Origin: Mesorhizobium sp. INR15
Lineage (GTDB): Bacteria; Pseudomonadota; Alphaproteobacteria; Rhizobiales; Rhizobiaceae
DNA: 64,000 nt
Assembly (NCBI RefSeq): GCF_015500075.1
Contig: NZ_CP045496.1
Coordinates: forward strand, 3,358,001-3,422,000
Reading direction: 5' to 3'
In this document: positions 8,760 through 16,658 of the stretch, one piece after another
Numbering within the stretch: position 1 is the first letter of the stretch
Layout: every line of letters begins with the position of its first letter
Made by a program: the position numbers and the translations under genes
The notes under the pieces: generated by a model
The model's input: the letters and a program-made list of their open reading frames with translations, nothing else
Told to the model about the DNA's origin: nothing
Database searches by the model: none

Positions 8760-9188
8760 ATGGAAATCCAGGAATTGCATCGCGGCCGTCTTATCGACCA
8801 TATCCAGCTGGTGGTGCGGGATCTTGCCGCCAGCCGGCGCTTCTACGAAGCGGTGCTCAAGGCTCTGGATGTGCCGATCGGTGGCGTTGGCCCGGATTTT
8901 TTCTGGACCGACGAATTGTTCATCTCCAGTGCCGACAGCCGGGCGGCGCAAGGAAAACTTACCGGGCGGCACCATTTCGCCTTCCAGGCAAAGGACCGAG
9001 CCATGGTCGATGCGGTCTACAAGGCCGGGCTTGAAGCCGGCGGCAAGGACAATGGCGCGCCGGGCGAGCGGCCCTATCATCCCGGCTATTACGCTGCCTT
9101 CCTGCTCGATCCGGACGGCAACAATATCGAGGCCGTCCATCATGGGCAGGCGACGCGCAGCGCTGCCTCGGTGAAGATCACGTTTTGA
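8760..9188 (+). CDS. VOC-family protein (glyoxalase/bleomycin-resistance fold)
   Basis: 142 residues from the ATG at 8760, preceded by GGAGGAG. One VOC domain: IDHIQLVVRDLAASRRFYEAVL at the start gives the first metal-site His, HHFAFQAKDRA lies in the middle, and LLDPDGNNIEAVHHG at the end provides the conserved Glu. The number of potential metal ligands suggests a metal-dependent enzyme. It is transcribed divergently from the sulfur operon, a weak hint of linkage. Substrate unknown. Confidence 0.85.
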   Translation: MEIQELHRGRLIDHIQLVVRDLAASRRFYEAVLKALDVPIGGVGPDFFWTDELFISSADSRAAQGKLTGRHHFAFQAKDRAMVDAVYKAGLEAGGKDNGAPGERPYHPGYYAAFLLDPDGNNIEAVHHGQATRSAASVKITF

Positions 9189-9301
9189 CGGGGTTTTGGC
9201 TGACCGGGAAGCAAGAGTGGGTTCATCAGGGGATTGCCCTGCATGGGCGGTTCGGTCTCAACTCGCTTGAGAGTTCAGACTGATTTGCCCTAGGGGATCG
9301 C

Positions 9302-9925
9302 ATGCGCCCACCACCTGTATCCGTGCCGTTTTTCAGCCAGTGGGAGACGCCAGGTATGACCCTGGACGTGCTGGCCGAGGGTGCCGCCGTCGCCCTTCGG
9401 CGCGATCCGCTGTGGAAGGGGTCAGGCGCGGCAACGCAGGATGAATATGTCGTCTGGGCCAGTCACGTCTGCGGCATGGCCTGCCTGAAGATGATCCTGG
9501 CGGCACGCGGCGAGATCATCCCGACGCTGGAACTGGCAAGGCAATGCACTCGATATGGCGGCTATGTCGTCAACGAGGCGGAGCAGTCGATCAAGGGCCT
9601 GATCTATGCGCCGCTCGTCACTTTCGTCGAAGAGGTCTTTGGTCTTCAGGCGGAAGTGCTGACCAATGTCGCCACGTCGGACATACCTGATATCCTGGCG
9701 GAGCAGCGCTTCTTTATCGCGTCGGTCAGCGCCGGGATACGGTGGCCCGAGCGCGAGCCGCCGAGGAAGGGCGGACACCTTGTTCTCGTAACCTCGGCTT
9801 CGGACGGCTTTTTTCGCTTTCACAATCCGTCCGGCCATACCAGCGCCACACGGGAAAACGCAGAATTGACCCCAGCGGATTTCGACCGCTTTTTCGCCAA
9901 TCGCGGCATTGCCGTCGCCATTTGA
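9302..9925 (+). CDS. C39-like cysteine peptidase family protein
   Basis: 207 residues. The nucleophile region is SHVCGMACLKMILAARG (about residues 55-71), where the Cys sits at the start of the central helix of papain-like C39 folds. A GGHLVLVTSA segment supplies the catalytic His and RFHNPSGHTS an Asn/Asp-type third residue. There is no signal peptide or membrane segment, so it is probably cytosolic. It ends 23 bp before a D-Ala-D-Ala ligase gene, so both are likely cotranscribed. A peptide-cleaving or transpeptidating role linked to the ligase is possible but not shown. Confidence 0.7.
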   Translation: MRPPPVSVPFFSQWETPGMTLDVLAEGAAVALRRDPLWKGSGAATQDEYVVWASHVCGMACLKMILAARGEIIPTLELARQCTRYGGYVVNEAEQSIKGLIYAPLVTFVEEVFGLQAEVLTNVATSDIPDILAEQRFFIASVSAGIRWPEREPPRKGGHLVLVTSASDGFFRFHNPSGHTSATRENAELTPADFDRFFANRGIAVAI

Positions 9926-9948
9926 TTTTCAGGACCTGAGGGATTTCG

Positions 9949-11031
9949 ATGACTGCAAGGATTAGGGTTGCCATCTTGTTTGGCGGGCGTTCGGCCGAGC
10001 ATGACGTGTCGTGTCTTTCCGCGGCCAATGTGATGAAGGCGATTGACCGGACACGCTACGAGGTCGTGCCGATCGCCATTTCCAGAAACGGCCAATGGCT
10101 GCTGGGGCAGAGCGATGACGGCGCGGTGGTTCCTGCGTCCGGCGAGGGGATTGAGGTGGCGTTGTTGCCGGGCGGCAAGGGCAGGCTGGTCGCCGTCTCG
10201 AGCGATGGAAAGCAGCCTGACATGGCACCCGTCGACGTCGTCTTCCCAGTGCTGCACGGCCCGTTCGGTGAAGACGGTTCGGTGCAAGGTTATGCCGAGG
10301 TCGCCGATGTCGCCTATGTCGGCTGCGGCATCCTGGCCTCGGCCGCCGCCATGGACAAGGATGTCGCCAAGCGGCTGCTGCGCGAGGCCGGGCTTGCCGT
10401 TGCCCGCTCCGTCACCGTGCATCGGGGCGATGTCGGCTCGTTCCAGGAGGTTGCTGGCGCGCTTGGCCTGCCTTTCTTCGCCAAGCCGGCGCGCCAGGGG
10501 TCGTCCTTCGGCGTCAGCAAGGTGGAGGACCGCGACGGCTTCCAGAACGCTGTCGACACCGCCTTCCGCTATGACGGCAAGGCGCTGATCGAGGAGTTTG
10601 TCGAAGGCCGCGAGATCGAGTGCGCGGTGCTGCAACGGGCCGACGGCACACTGACGGTATCGCTGCCCGGCGAGATCATTCCGGCCGATCGGCACGGGTT
10701 CTACACCTACGAGGCCAAGTATCTCGATGCCGACGGAGCGTTGGTGAAGGCGCCCGCCGATGTCCCGGCGGCCATCGCCGGCAAGGCTGGGGAGATGGCG
10801 CGGCAGGCCTTCCAGGCGCTCGGCTGCGAGGCCATGGCGCGGGTCGATTTCTTCCTGCGCGCCGATGGCAGCCTGCTGGTCAACGAGGTCAACACCATTC
10901 CCGGCTTCACCGACATCTCGATGTTCGCCAAGGCGCTGGCGGTGAGTGGCATCAGCTACAGCCAGATCATCGATGTGCTGATCGAGCACGCGCTGGCAAG
11001 GCATGGAGGAAGCAAGTTGCAAGCCAGCTAA
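9949..11031 (+). CDS. ddl: D-alanine--D-alanine ligase
   Basis: 360 residues, ATP-grasp fold. Motifs: VAILFGGRSAEHDVSCLSA at the N-terminus, VFPVLHGPFGEDGSVQGY (Ddl signature), FFAKPARQGSSFGVSKV (ATP grasp), and ARVDFFLRADGSLLVNEVNT with the Mg-binding Glu/Asn near the end. It forms the D-Ala-D-Ala dipeptide for peptidoglycan. It is not in a dcw cell-division cluster, so it is probably an extra DdlA-type copy. The partner upstream is a C39-like protease. Whether it makes D-Ala-D-Ala or a variant dipeptide cannot be told. Confidence 0.9.
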   Translation: MTARIRVAILFGGRSAEHDVSCLSAANVMKAIDRTRYEVVPIAISRNGQWLLGQSDDGAVVPASGEGIEVALLPGGKGRLVAVSSDGKQPDMAPVDVVFPVLHGPFGEDGSVQGYAEVADVAYVGCGILASAAAMDKDVAKRLLREAGLAVARSVTVHRGDVGSFQEVAGALGLPFFAKPARQGSSFGVSKVEDRDGFQNAVDTAFRYDGKALIEEFVEGREIECAVLQRADGTLTVSLPGEIIPADRHGFYTYEAKYLDADGALVKAPADVPAAIAGKAGEMARQAFQALGCEAMARVDFFLRADGSLLVNEVNTIPGFTDISMFAKALAVSGISYSQIIDVLIEHALARHGGSKLQAS

Positions 11032-11071
11032 AATAAGCTGATCATCGCGGTTGGCAGGGTGGAGATTTCAA

Positions 11072-13036
11072 GTGGCGGCCAATCGTCGAAACGGCATGCA
11101 GCCGCCGGATTCTGGACTGGGAAGCATTGTGGCGGCCATCGGGCCGCATCAGCGCACGTCATTGCCCACCGTGGCGAGCATCGTCACAGCCGTTGCAGCG
11201 CTGTATTTCGGCCGAGAGGTCTTCCTGCCGATCGCTATCGCGCTGCTTTTGACCTTCGCGCTTGCTCCGGTGGTTTCCGCTCTGAAGCGGGCCGGCATGC
11301 CGCGCCTTCCGGCTGTCATCTTGAGCGTACTGGCCGCCTTCGCGGCCCTTGGCCTGTTCAGTTTCATCATTGCCTCGCAAGTCAGCGAACTGGCGCAGAA
11401 CATCCCGGTCTACCAGACCAACATCCTGACCAAGATCCATTCGCTCAAGCAAAGCGGGGTGGAGGGAGGGATCATCGCCAGATTGAGCGGGGTGATCGAG
11501 CGCGTCGGCCAGGAGATCGACACGCAGGATCCTTCACAACCTGGTGCCGACAAAACAAAGCGCGATCCGGTGCCGGTCGAGATCGTCTCGCGTGAGAAGC
11601 CGCTCGAGGTCCTGCAAAACATTGTCAGCCCGCTGATCAGTCCGTTGGCCTCGGCAGGACTGATCATCATCGTGGTCATCTTCATGCTTATGGAGCGGGA
11701 GGACCTGCGCGACCGTTTCATCCGCCTTGTCGGTTATGGCGATCTTCACCGGACGACGCAGGCGCTGCAGGACGCCGGCAAGCGGGTTGGCCGCTATCTC
11801 ATCATGCAGCTGGTGGTCAACACCGTCTACGCCATTCCGATCGCCATCGGGCTCTGGGTTCTTGGCATCCCCAACGCGCTGTTATGGGGGTTGCTGGCGC
11901 TGGCGCTGCGCTTCGTTCCGTACATCGGCCCCGTCATAGGCGCGCTTTTGCCGCTGTTCCTGGCGCTGGCCGTCGCACCAGGCTGGTCGCTGCTTTTGTG
12001 GACAGCGGCCCTGTTCGTGGTGATGGAACTGGTCACCGGCAATGTCATCGAGCCCTGGCTTTACGGTTCGCGCACGGGCCTGTCGCCGCTGGCCATCATT
12101 GTCGCGGCGATCTTCTGGACGTGGCTGTGGGGGCCACTGGGCCTGGTCCTGTCAACGCCACTGACTGTCTGCCTCGTGGTGCTCGGCCGGCACGTGCCGC
12201 AGTTCGAGTTCCTGGACGTTCTATTCGGCAACGAACCTGTGCTTGAACCGCACGCCAGGCTCTACCAGCGGCTGTTGGCCGGTGACCCGGACGAGGCCAC
12301 TGACCATGCCGAAGAGATCCTGGAGGAAAAATACCTTGTCGACTTCTACGGCAAGGTGGCGATTCCCGCCCTCATGCTGGGCGAACAGGACCGCGTACGT
12401 GGCGTCATGGGCGACCAGCAACGCCGGCAAGTGGCGGCCAGTGCCCAAGCCCTGGTGGCAAATCTGGAGGATGATGCAAGGGAGGAGGCCGACGAGGACG
12501 AGGAGCCGGATGCCGCCTCCGACGCCGGACCCCGCGAGGCTGGGGATGCCGTAGACGAGCCTGAGTTGCCTGAAGGCGCTGGCCTTTCCGTGCTCTGCGC
12601 TGGGGGGCGTGGCGAACTGGATGATGCCGCCGCGGCAATGCTGGCGCAGGTGCTGGAAGTGCAAGGTGCGACGGTCTCAAAGGCGAGCTTCGCCGACATG
12701 GAGCCGGCGGCTATTCGCCGGCTGGAACTCGGCCAGGTCGGCACCGTCGTGGTCGGCTTCCTCAACAGGGATTCACTCAACCATGCCCGTTTTCTGGTCC
12801 GCCGGCTGAAGCGCGCCAAAGCCACGCTCAGGGTCGGGATCGTGTTCTGGTCGGAAGCTGGCGACGAGAAGGCAACCGATGAACTTGCCAGCAGCATCAA
12901 TGCGGACTTCGTGGCGCATGGCATGATCGGCGCCGTGGTCGGCGCGCTGTCCAACGATCCGCCGGTGGCCGTCAAAGCCGTCAAACGCCGGCGCCGCCCA
13001 ACCGTTCGCAAGAAGGTGGCCGTGGCGGGGCGTTAG
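11072..13036 (+). CDS. AI-2E family (PerM-like) transporter with C-terminal cytosolic extension
   Basis: A GTG at 11072 has GGAG seven bases upstream and is preferred. Alternatives are TTG 11051 and ATG 11096. About 654 residues. Residues 30-385 form the AI-2E/UPF0118 membrane domain with about eight helices (IAIALLLTFALAPVVSALKR, ALRFVPYIGPVIGALLPLF, WLWGPLGLVLSTPLTVCLVV). Family members normally stop near 350-380 residues. Here about 270 residues follow: an acidic linker (DDAREEADEDEEPDAAS) and a Rossmann-like segment (GLSVLCAGGRGELDDAAAAM through VGTVVVGFLNRDS), then a basic tail RRRRPTVRKK. The substrate of this branch is unknown. Confidence 0.85.
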   Translation: MAANRRNGMQPPDSGLGSIVAAIGPHQRTSLPTVASIVTAVAALYFGREVFLPIAIALLLTFALAPVVSALKRAGMPRLPAVILSVLAAFAALGLFSFIIASQVSELAQNIPVYQTNILTKIHSLKQSGVEGGIIARLSGVIERVGQEIDTQDPSQPGADKTKRDPVPVEIVSREKPLEVLQNIVSPLISPLASAGLIIIVVIFMLMEREDLRDRFIRLVGYGDLHRTTQALQDAGKRVGRYLIMQLVVNTVYAIPIAIGLWVLGIPNALLWGLLALALRFVPYIGPVIGALLPLFLALAVAPGWSLLLWTAALFVVMELVTGNVIEPWLYGSRTGLSPLAIIVAAIFWTWLWGPLGLVLSTPLTVCLVVLGRHVPQFEFLDVLFGNEPVLEPHARLYQRLLAGDPDEATDHAEEILEEKYLVDFYGKVAIPALMLGEQDRVRGVMGDQQRRQVAASAQALVANLEDDAREEADEDEEPDAASDAGPREAGDAVDEPELPEGAGLSVLCAGGRGELDDAAAAMLAQVLEVQGATVSKASFADMEPAAIRRLELGQVGTVVVGFLNRDSLNHARFLVRRLKRAKATLRVGIVFWSEAGDEKATDELASSINADFVAHGMIGAVVGALSNDPPVAVKAVKRRRRPTVRKKVAVAGR

Positions 13037-13417
13037 TCACGCCGCACCGATCCGGCAGGCTTCGAGAATTGAGCGCGCCAATTGCTCTGACCAACAGTGA
13101 TTGTTGCTCGGCGGTTAGCGGCGACTCACATGTTGATGCGATGTCGCGGGTGGACGGAGGCTTGGGCCTGTGCGCGGGCCGTTGCCGGGCCGTTTGCGGG
13201 GCAGCCGTGCGGGGGACGGTCTTGGGCGGGCTGTTTCGCATCCGCGTCTTGTGGCGCAAGAGCCAGCTGGAAGACAGTTCGGCAAGAAGACTGCGCAAAT
13301 CCTTCACATGATCCTCCCATGTCAGGTCATGCACCAATTTCCGACTGTCAGACTTGTTCCATCGCCATGATCGCTGCCTGCGCGGCGGCCTTTCCTGATC
13401 TATTGAAGCGGCCTGAT
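13037..13417. other. Gene-free stretch of 380 bases
   Basis: Open frames exist on both strands but none has a ribosome binding site, a recognisable domain or convincing codon use. Nothing is supported apart from the tandem duplication at its right end. Confidence 0.5.
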
Positions 13418-13429
13418 CTATTGAAGCGG
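13394..13429. repeat. Perfect 18-bp tandem duplication over a stop codon
   Basis: CCTGATCTATTGAAGCGG occurs at 13394-13411 and again, without a gap, at 13412-13429. The second copy contains the stop codon (TAG on the minus strand at 13418-13420) of the hypothetical gene to its right. The duplication therefore extends its 3' end without changing the protein. Confidence 0.9.
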
Positions 13430-13723
13430 ACCGGAGCGAAGCAGCTCGACAGGGACGATCAAGCGCTCAATGCCGTCTTCGGTCTTTCCGTTGGCCATTC
13501 CCCCCATGGCGGTCAGACCATCGAATTCTATCGCCGCGCCAAAGAGTTGGGCTGCCTGCATGACGAGGTGTTCGATGTCTTCCAGTGCTACATTCTCGGC
13601 CAGATTCCTGACCCTGACCTGTTCGGCCACCGTTGAGATGTTGACGATGCCAGCCATCTTGATGGCTGTCTGGACCGCCGAAATAACGTCATCGCGCAGG
13701 CGCGCCGAGTAATCATACCGCAT
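13418..13723 (-). CDS. Conserved-looking hypothetical protein
   Basis: 101 residues from the ATG at 13723, which has GGGAGG just upstream; the longer frame to 13768 lacks a site. The sequence is soluble, with an amphipathic helical first half (DDVISAVQTAIKMAGIVNISTVAEQVRVRN) and a middle VALEDIEHLVMQAAQLFGAAIEFDG. No family recognised. It lies convergent to the permease gene and divergent from the ribbon-helix-helix gene. Confidence 0.6.
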   Translation of the reverse strand: MRYDYSARLRDDVISAVQTAIKMAGIVNISTVAEQVRVRNLAENVALEDIEHLVMQAAQLFGAAIEFDGLTAMGGMANGKTEDGIERLIVPVELLRSGPLQ

Positions 13724-13913
13724 TGAAACCTCCCGCAGAAGACCATCAGAGGCCCGGTTTCTGTTCATTCGACCATGCAGCGATTGTTAGCTCTTGGCAA
13801 CTAAAATCGTAAAAATATACAAATAAATCAATTAGTTAGCATAGTGCTGGAAATGCGCAGCAGGTGTTTGATGCTCATCATGTGCGCGATATGCGAGTCA
13901 CCCACTGGCGGCT

Positions 13914-13968
13914 CTTGACGCATTATGAGAGCTGCCCTAATTGTTAGGTGAGTGAGGTAGATACTAAC
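13914..13968 (+). promoter_or_regulatory. Likely promoter and GTTAG-containing operator of the RHH gene
   Basis: TTGACG (13915-13920) and TAATTG (13938-13943) lie 17 bp apart, a sigma70-like arrangement, 60 bp before the start at 14003. Immediately after it, GTTAG (13943-13947) and CTAAC (13964-13968) form an inverted pair. More GTTAG copies occur at 13786-13790 and 13835-13839. Such repeats fit autoregulation by the encoded ribbon-helix-helix protein; this is inference. Confidence 0.45.
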
Positions 13969-14002
13969 TCAACGCATTGTTGGTCCTGAGCGAGGAAGCG
14001 CC

Positions 14003-14245
14003 ATGGCTGAACTGGAACGTCCGGAACGGTTGCAGATCATGCTGACCGCCGACGAATTGTCGGCGTTGGAAAACTGGCGCTATGACAAGCGCATGCCAAG
14101 CCGATCCGCCGCTGTCAGGGAATTGCTGCGGCGCGGATTGGCCGCCGATGGGTTCCTGACGGCAGAGCAGGGCATCAAGTCGCAGGACTACGGAATTCTG
14201 CCGGCGGATGCCGTTAACGGCGCCGCCGGCAACGAGAACTCCTAG
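14003..14245 (+). CDS. Ribbon-helix-helix (CopG/Arc-like) small DNA-binding protein
   Basis: 80 residues; GAGGAAG lies ten bases before the ATG. Residues 9-50 read as an RHH: strand RLQIMLTADE, helix LSALENWRYDKR, turn MPSRS, helix AAVRELLRRGLAADG. A short polar tail follows. No toxin gene is adjacent, so this is an orphan regulator or antitoxin-like protein, probably acting on its own promoter. Confidence 0.7.
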   Translation: MAELERPERLQIMLTADELSALENWRYDKRMPSRSAAVRELLRRGLAADGFLTAEQGIKSQDYGILPADAVNGAAGNENS

Positions 14246-14350
14246 CCAATTTTTCTGGTGATGGCTCTTTGTGGGAATGAGGGGCTCATTCGCACGGATA
14301 ATCAGCGCTACAACTCAACCGGCCGCCGACGCGGCGGCGGTCGCCGGCTC

Positions 14351-14557
14351 CTACATGAGATTGGTCGTCACTTCGACAATGATCGCGGCACCTTCGAGCG
14401 AGCCATTCGGCACGTGAACGACGCGCGATACGCGAAAGTCCTGGGCATTTCCTTCAAGCGATAGCGATACGCTTTCGCCGATCCGGGGCACCGCCTGGAA
14501 AACGGCGTCGGTGGCATCCGGCCTGTTGTCGACGGATATGCGGCAGTTGACGGTCAT
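14351..14557 (-). CDS. Small hypothetical protein
   Basis: 68 residues from the ATG at 14557, which has AGGAGAT immediately upstream. The sequence begins MTVNCRISVDNRP and is rich in beta-prone residues (SVSLSLEGNAQDFRVSRVVHVP, AAIIVEVTTN), suggesting a small beta fold. No family recognised. It lies leftward of a tRNA and convergent to the RHH gene. Confidence 0.55.
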   Translation of the reverse strand: MTVNCRISVDNRPDATDAVFQAVPRIGESVSLSLEGNAQDFRVSRVVHVPNGSLEGAAIIVEVTTNLM

Positions 14558-14643
14558 GGGTATCTCCTGTGTCTGACGGGTGTTGGTCAACGCAGGTTCG
14601 GCGAAATGGTTTCAGGAAACCGGGGATCGCTCGCTGGAGATGC

Positions 14644-14717
14644 TGGTTCCCGCTCATGGGCTCGAACCACGATTCACGCCTTCAAAGGGCGCTGTCCTAC
14701 CATTAGACGAAGCGGGA
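14644..14717 (-). tRNA. tRNA-Gln (anticodon TTG)
   Basis: On the minus strand the 74 bases fold into a full cloverleaf: a perfect 7-bp acceptor stem (TCCCGCT/AGCGGGA), a D arm with TAATGGTAG loop, a 5-bp anticodon stem with one G-T pair and loop CTTTGAA giving anticodon TTG, a four-base variable loop, a T arm with TTCGAGC loop, discriminator A and an encoded CCA. The U1-A72 end pair is a glutaminyl identity feature. Only the D arm looks like the usual alphaproteobacterial tRNA-Gln; the acceptor stem is different, so it may be a second isoacceptor. Confidence 0.9.
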
Positions 14718-14808
14718 TAATGCAATCAGCCATACACCCCTAGCTGGTTCGGGCGGCGGGATCAACGCGATCCGTGCAACGTATGTGAATAGGGCCCGGT
14801 GGCGTTGA

Positions 14809-15102
14809 TCAATCCGGAAAGTCGAAGACCGGCTCGTCGCACCTGTAGAGCGGGCATCGCCCATCCCGGGCCTGCACATAGGCGCTCATAGGCACTTCCG
14901 GCCAGTCGCATTCATTGCCGAACTGCCTGACATAGCGGTCATAGGTATTGGGGCCGGTGGTCAGCACGACAGCACGGCGGCTCTGGACCATTTTCTGGAT
15001 CTGCTCGCAGTTCATGGCGCGTGTGTCAGGGCGAGCATCGGCGAGGCTGGTAGCAGCCAAAATGAGCGCGGCGGTCAGCGGGACAAGTCGACGAATGAGC
15101 AT
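14809..15102 (-). CDS. Small exported protein
   Basis: 97 residues from the ATG at 15102 (GAGG upstream). Signal peptide MLIRRLVPLTAALILAATS then LADARPDT. The mature part has four Cys (NCEQIQ, NECDWP, RCPLYRCD), probably two disulfides in the periplasm, and a Gly/Tyr-rich centre (TGPNTYDRYVRQFG). Resembles many short rhizobial secreted proteins without known function. The frame extends to 15228, but the signal peptide fixes the start. Confidence 0.7.
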   Translation of the reverse strand: MLIRRLVPLTAALILAATSLADARPDTRAMNCEQIQKMVQSRRAVVLTTGPNTYDRYVRQFGNECDWPEVPMSAYVQARDGRCPLYRCDEPVFDFPD

Positions 15103-15220
15103 GGCAGTGGCCTCGGAGAAATTCTGTCTCCTAAACTCGCATTCCCGATGGTGGTTCCGCAACGGTGCGCACGCCACCATTTTGCAGCGCAACCAAAAGT
15201 GAACTCGCGCATTGCTGGGC

Positions 15221-15421
15221 ATGGACAACAGAAAACCCTACGAGACGCCTAAATGGTGGCCTGGCGCGCAGACATGGCGCCCCGGCGGTGAGGATCGCGA
15301 AGCCATGTGCTGTTCGTTTTGCGGCGGCCGCGACCATAGCTACGAACAGTGCCCACAAAGGGATGCCACGGTCGGACTACCCTATGACGATCAACGCGGT
15401 CCCGGAGCTAGGCCCGTCTGA
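15221..15421 (+). CDS. Small CCHC zinc-knuckle protein
   Basis: 66 residues from the ATG at 15221. CSFCGGRDHSYEQC is an exact C-x2-C-x4-H-x4-C zinc knuckle, a motif of retroviral nucleocapsids and RNA-binding proteins that is rare in bacteria. It is flanked by basic/aromatic residues (PKWWPGAQTWRPG) and a flexible C-terminus. No strong ribosome binding site is visible. An in-frame TTG at 15212 is an alternative start. Nucleic-acid binding is inferred from the motif only. Confidence 0.6.
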   Translation: MDNRKPYETPKWWPGAQTWRPGGEDREAMCCSFCGGRDHSYEQCPQRDATVGLPYDDQRGPGARPV

Positions 15422-15445
15422 TGATTGGTGTCGCCAGCCTGGCGC

Positions 15446-15808
15446 TCACGATGTCGATCGGTGCTCGAAATCCTTGCCTTGGGCGAAAACGATCTGGTTA
15501 CCATCGGGGTCGGTGATGATGGCGGTCCTGACCAGATCGCCATCGGCGGTTGAACCGATCTCTATGCTTTTGGCGGCGAGATCCGCCAGCCGGGCGTCCA
15601 TGTCGTTCTCGGCGAATGTCACCGAGGAGTGGCCGGCGCGTTCGACATCCTGAAACACCTGAATCCAGCCGCCGCTTGCGAAGCGCCATTCGGCCAGACT
15701 GTCCATGGGGCGGGCATCGGGTTCCCTGTCGAGCAGGTTTTCATACCAGCGTATAGCTGCTTCCAGATCGTTGACCGCGATACCGGCCAAGGCGTTCTTG
15801 ACTGTCAT
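15446..15808 (-). CDS. VOC-family (glyoxalase-like) protein
   Basis: 120 residues from the ATG at 15808 (AAGGAGGAGA upstream). Single VOC domain: ALAGIAVNDLEAAIRWYENLL at the start, HSSVTFAENDMDARLADL in the middle, and ITDPDGNQIVFAQ at the end. The first metal His of metal-dependent members is replaced, so a catalytic metal site is doubtful. It lies 61 bp downstream of the PNPOx-like gene on the same strand. Confidence 0.8.
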   Translation of the reverse strand: MTVKNALAGIAVNDLEAAIRWYENLLDREPDARPMDSLAEWRFASGGWIQVFQDVERAGHSSVTFAENDMDARLADLAAKSIEIGSTADGDLVRTAIITDPDGNQIVFAQGKDFEHRSTS

Positions 15809-15869
15809 CGTCTCCTCCTTGCCGAGCCGGCCTGCGTCGGCAGGTTCGCTGGGGTTGCCTGATGCGCCG

Positions 15870-16352
15870 CTACATCCTGACCTTGCCGCTGTCGCCAATC
15901 TCGGGGCGGCTGTCGGTAACGGCCGCTGCCAGCATCTTGACGTAGCTGACGACGGTGCCGGGGCTGTCCCAATATTGCGCATCCTTTGGCGTGATCTTCA
16001 GCACACGGATCGCCGGATCGTCGGCGCTGTCCCACCAGGCCTTGGCTGGTGTGGACCACAATTCCTTGATTTTAGCGCGGTCGTTGGACACTACCGCCTG
16101 ACCGCTGACCGAAACATATTTCTGCCCGCCTGAATCGGCGAAGGCCAGCCCGACATTGGGCTCGGCATCGATCTCATCATCCTTGTGGCTGTCGACATCG
16201 GTGAGGAAATAGACGGCGTTCTCCTCCCGCACCACATGCGCCGACATCGGCCGGGAGCGGATATCCTTGCCCTCGCGCGTGGCCAGCATGCAGAAGCCGA
16301 TCTTCTCCATCAGCTTCCAGGTACGGTCGAGATCGCTTTTGTCGCTGTTCAT
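15870..16352 (-). CDS. Pyridoxamine 5'-phosphate oxidase-like (general stress protein 26 type) protein
   Basis: 160 residues from the ATG at 16352 with AGGAGTAAGG upstream. Split-barrel flavin-binding fold: GFCMLATREGKDIRSRPMSAHV near the start, AVYFLTDVDSHKDDEID, VGLAFADSGGQKYVSVSGQAVV, and a WW-containing C-terminal region. Matches the Pyridox_oxidase_2/GSP26 group that binds FMN or F420-like flavins. Probably cotranscribed with the VOC gene downstream. Confidence 0.82.
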   Translation of the reverse strand: MNSDKSDLDRTWKLMEKIGFCMLATREGKDIRSRPMSAHVVREENAVYFLTDVDSHKDDEIDAEPNVGLAFADSGGQKYVSVSGQAVVSNDRAKIKELWSTPAKAWWDSADDPAIRVLKITPKDAQYWDSPGTVVSYVKMLAAAVTDSRPEIGDSGKVRM

Positions 16353-16658
16353 GTCCTTACTCCTTGAATGAGGGTCAAGGAGCCAACTCCAACCGCACGG
16401 CAAGGTTCCAAAATGACCGGTCGTTCGAGTTCGAAAATAATTGCTCGCGGAACCGGGCGGCGCCCCGATTGTCAGGAGACTTTTCCCTGGCGCTTGCATT
16501 CGAGGCGGGCCGGATTCAAAATCACGCCTGTCGAAAAAGGAGAGGTTGGTGCGGTTAGCCCAACCCCCGCGCAAGCGGGTCCTGGCCTTCGCCCTGGCGC
16601 TGAGTCCCAAGACCTTCAACAGCCATGCATGGTGCCTGGCTGAACGAAAGGACTTGAG
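16353..16658. other. Intergenic region between divergent genes
   Basis: About 300 bases upstream of both the PNPOx-like gene (left) and the VOC gene (right). The only structure seen is a short CCCGC-GCAA-GCGGG hairpin at 16566-16579. No convincing coding sequence. Confidence 0.4.

Noticed and set aside
12981..13337. Minus-strand frame beginning MVHDLTWEDHVKDLRSLL
   Set aside because: It overlaps the end of the permease gene, has no start site of quality and becomes low-complexity Pro/Arg; too weak to list.
14645..14660. tRNA as an attachment site for an integrated element
   Set aside because: No integrase gene is adjacent and no repeat of the tRNA 3' end was seen in the window.
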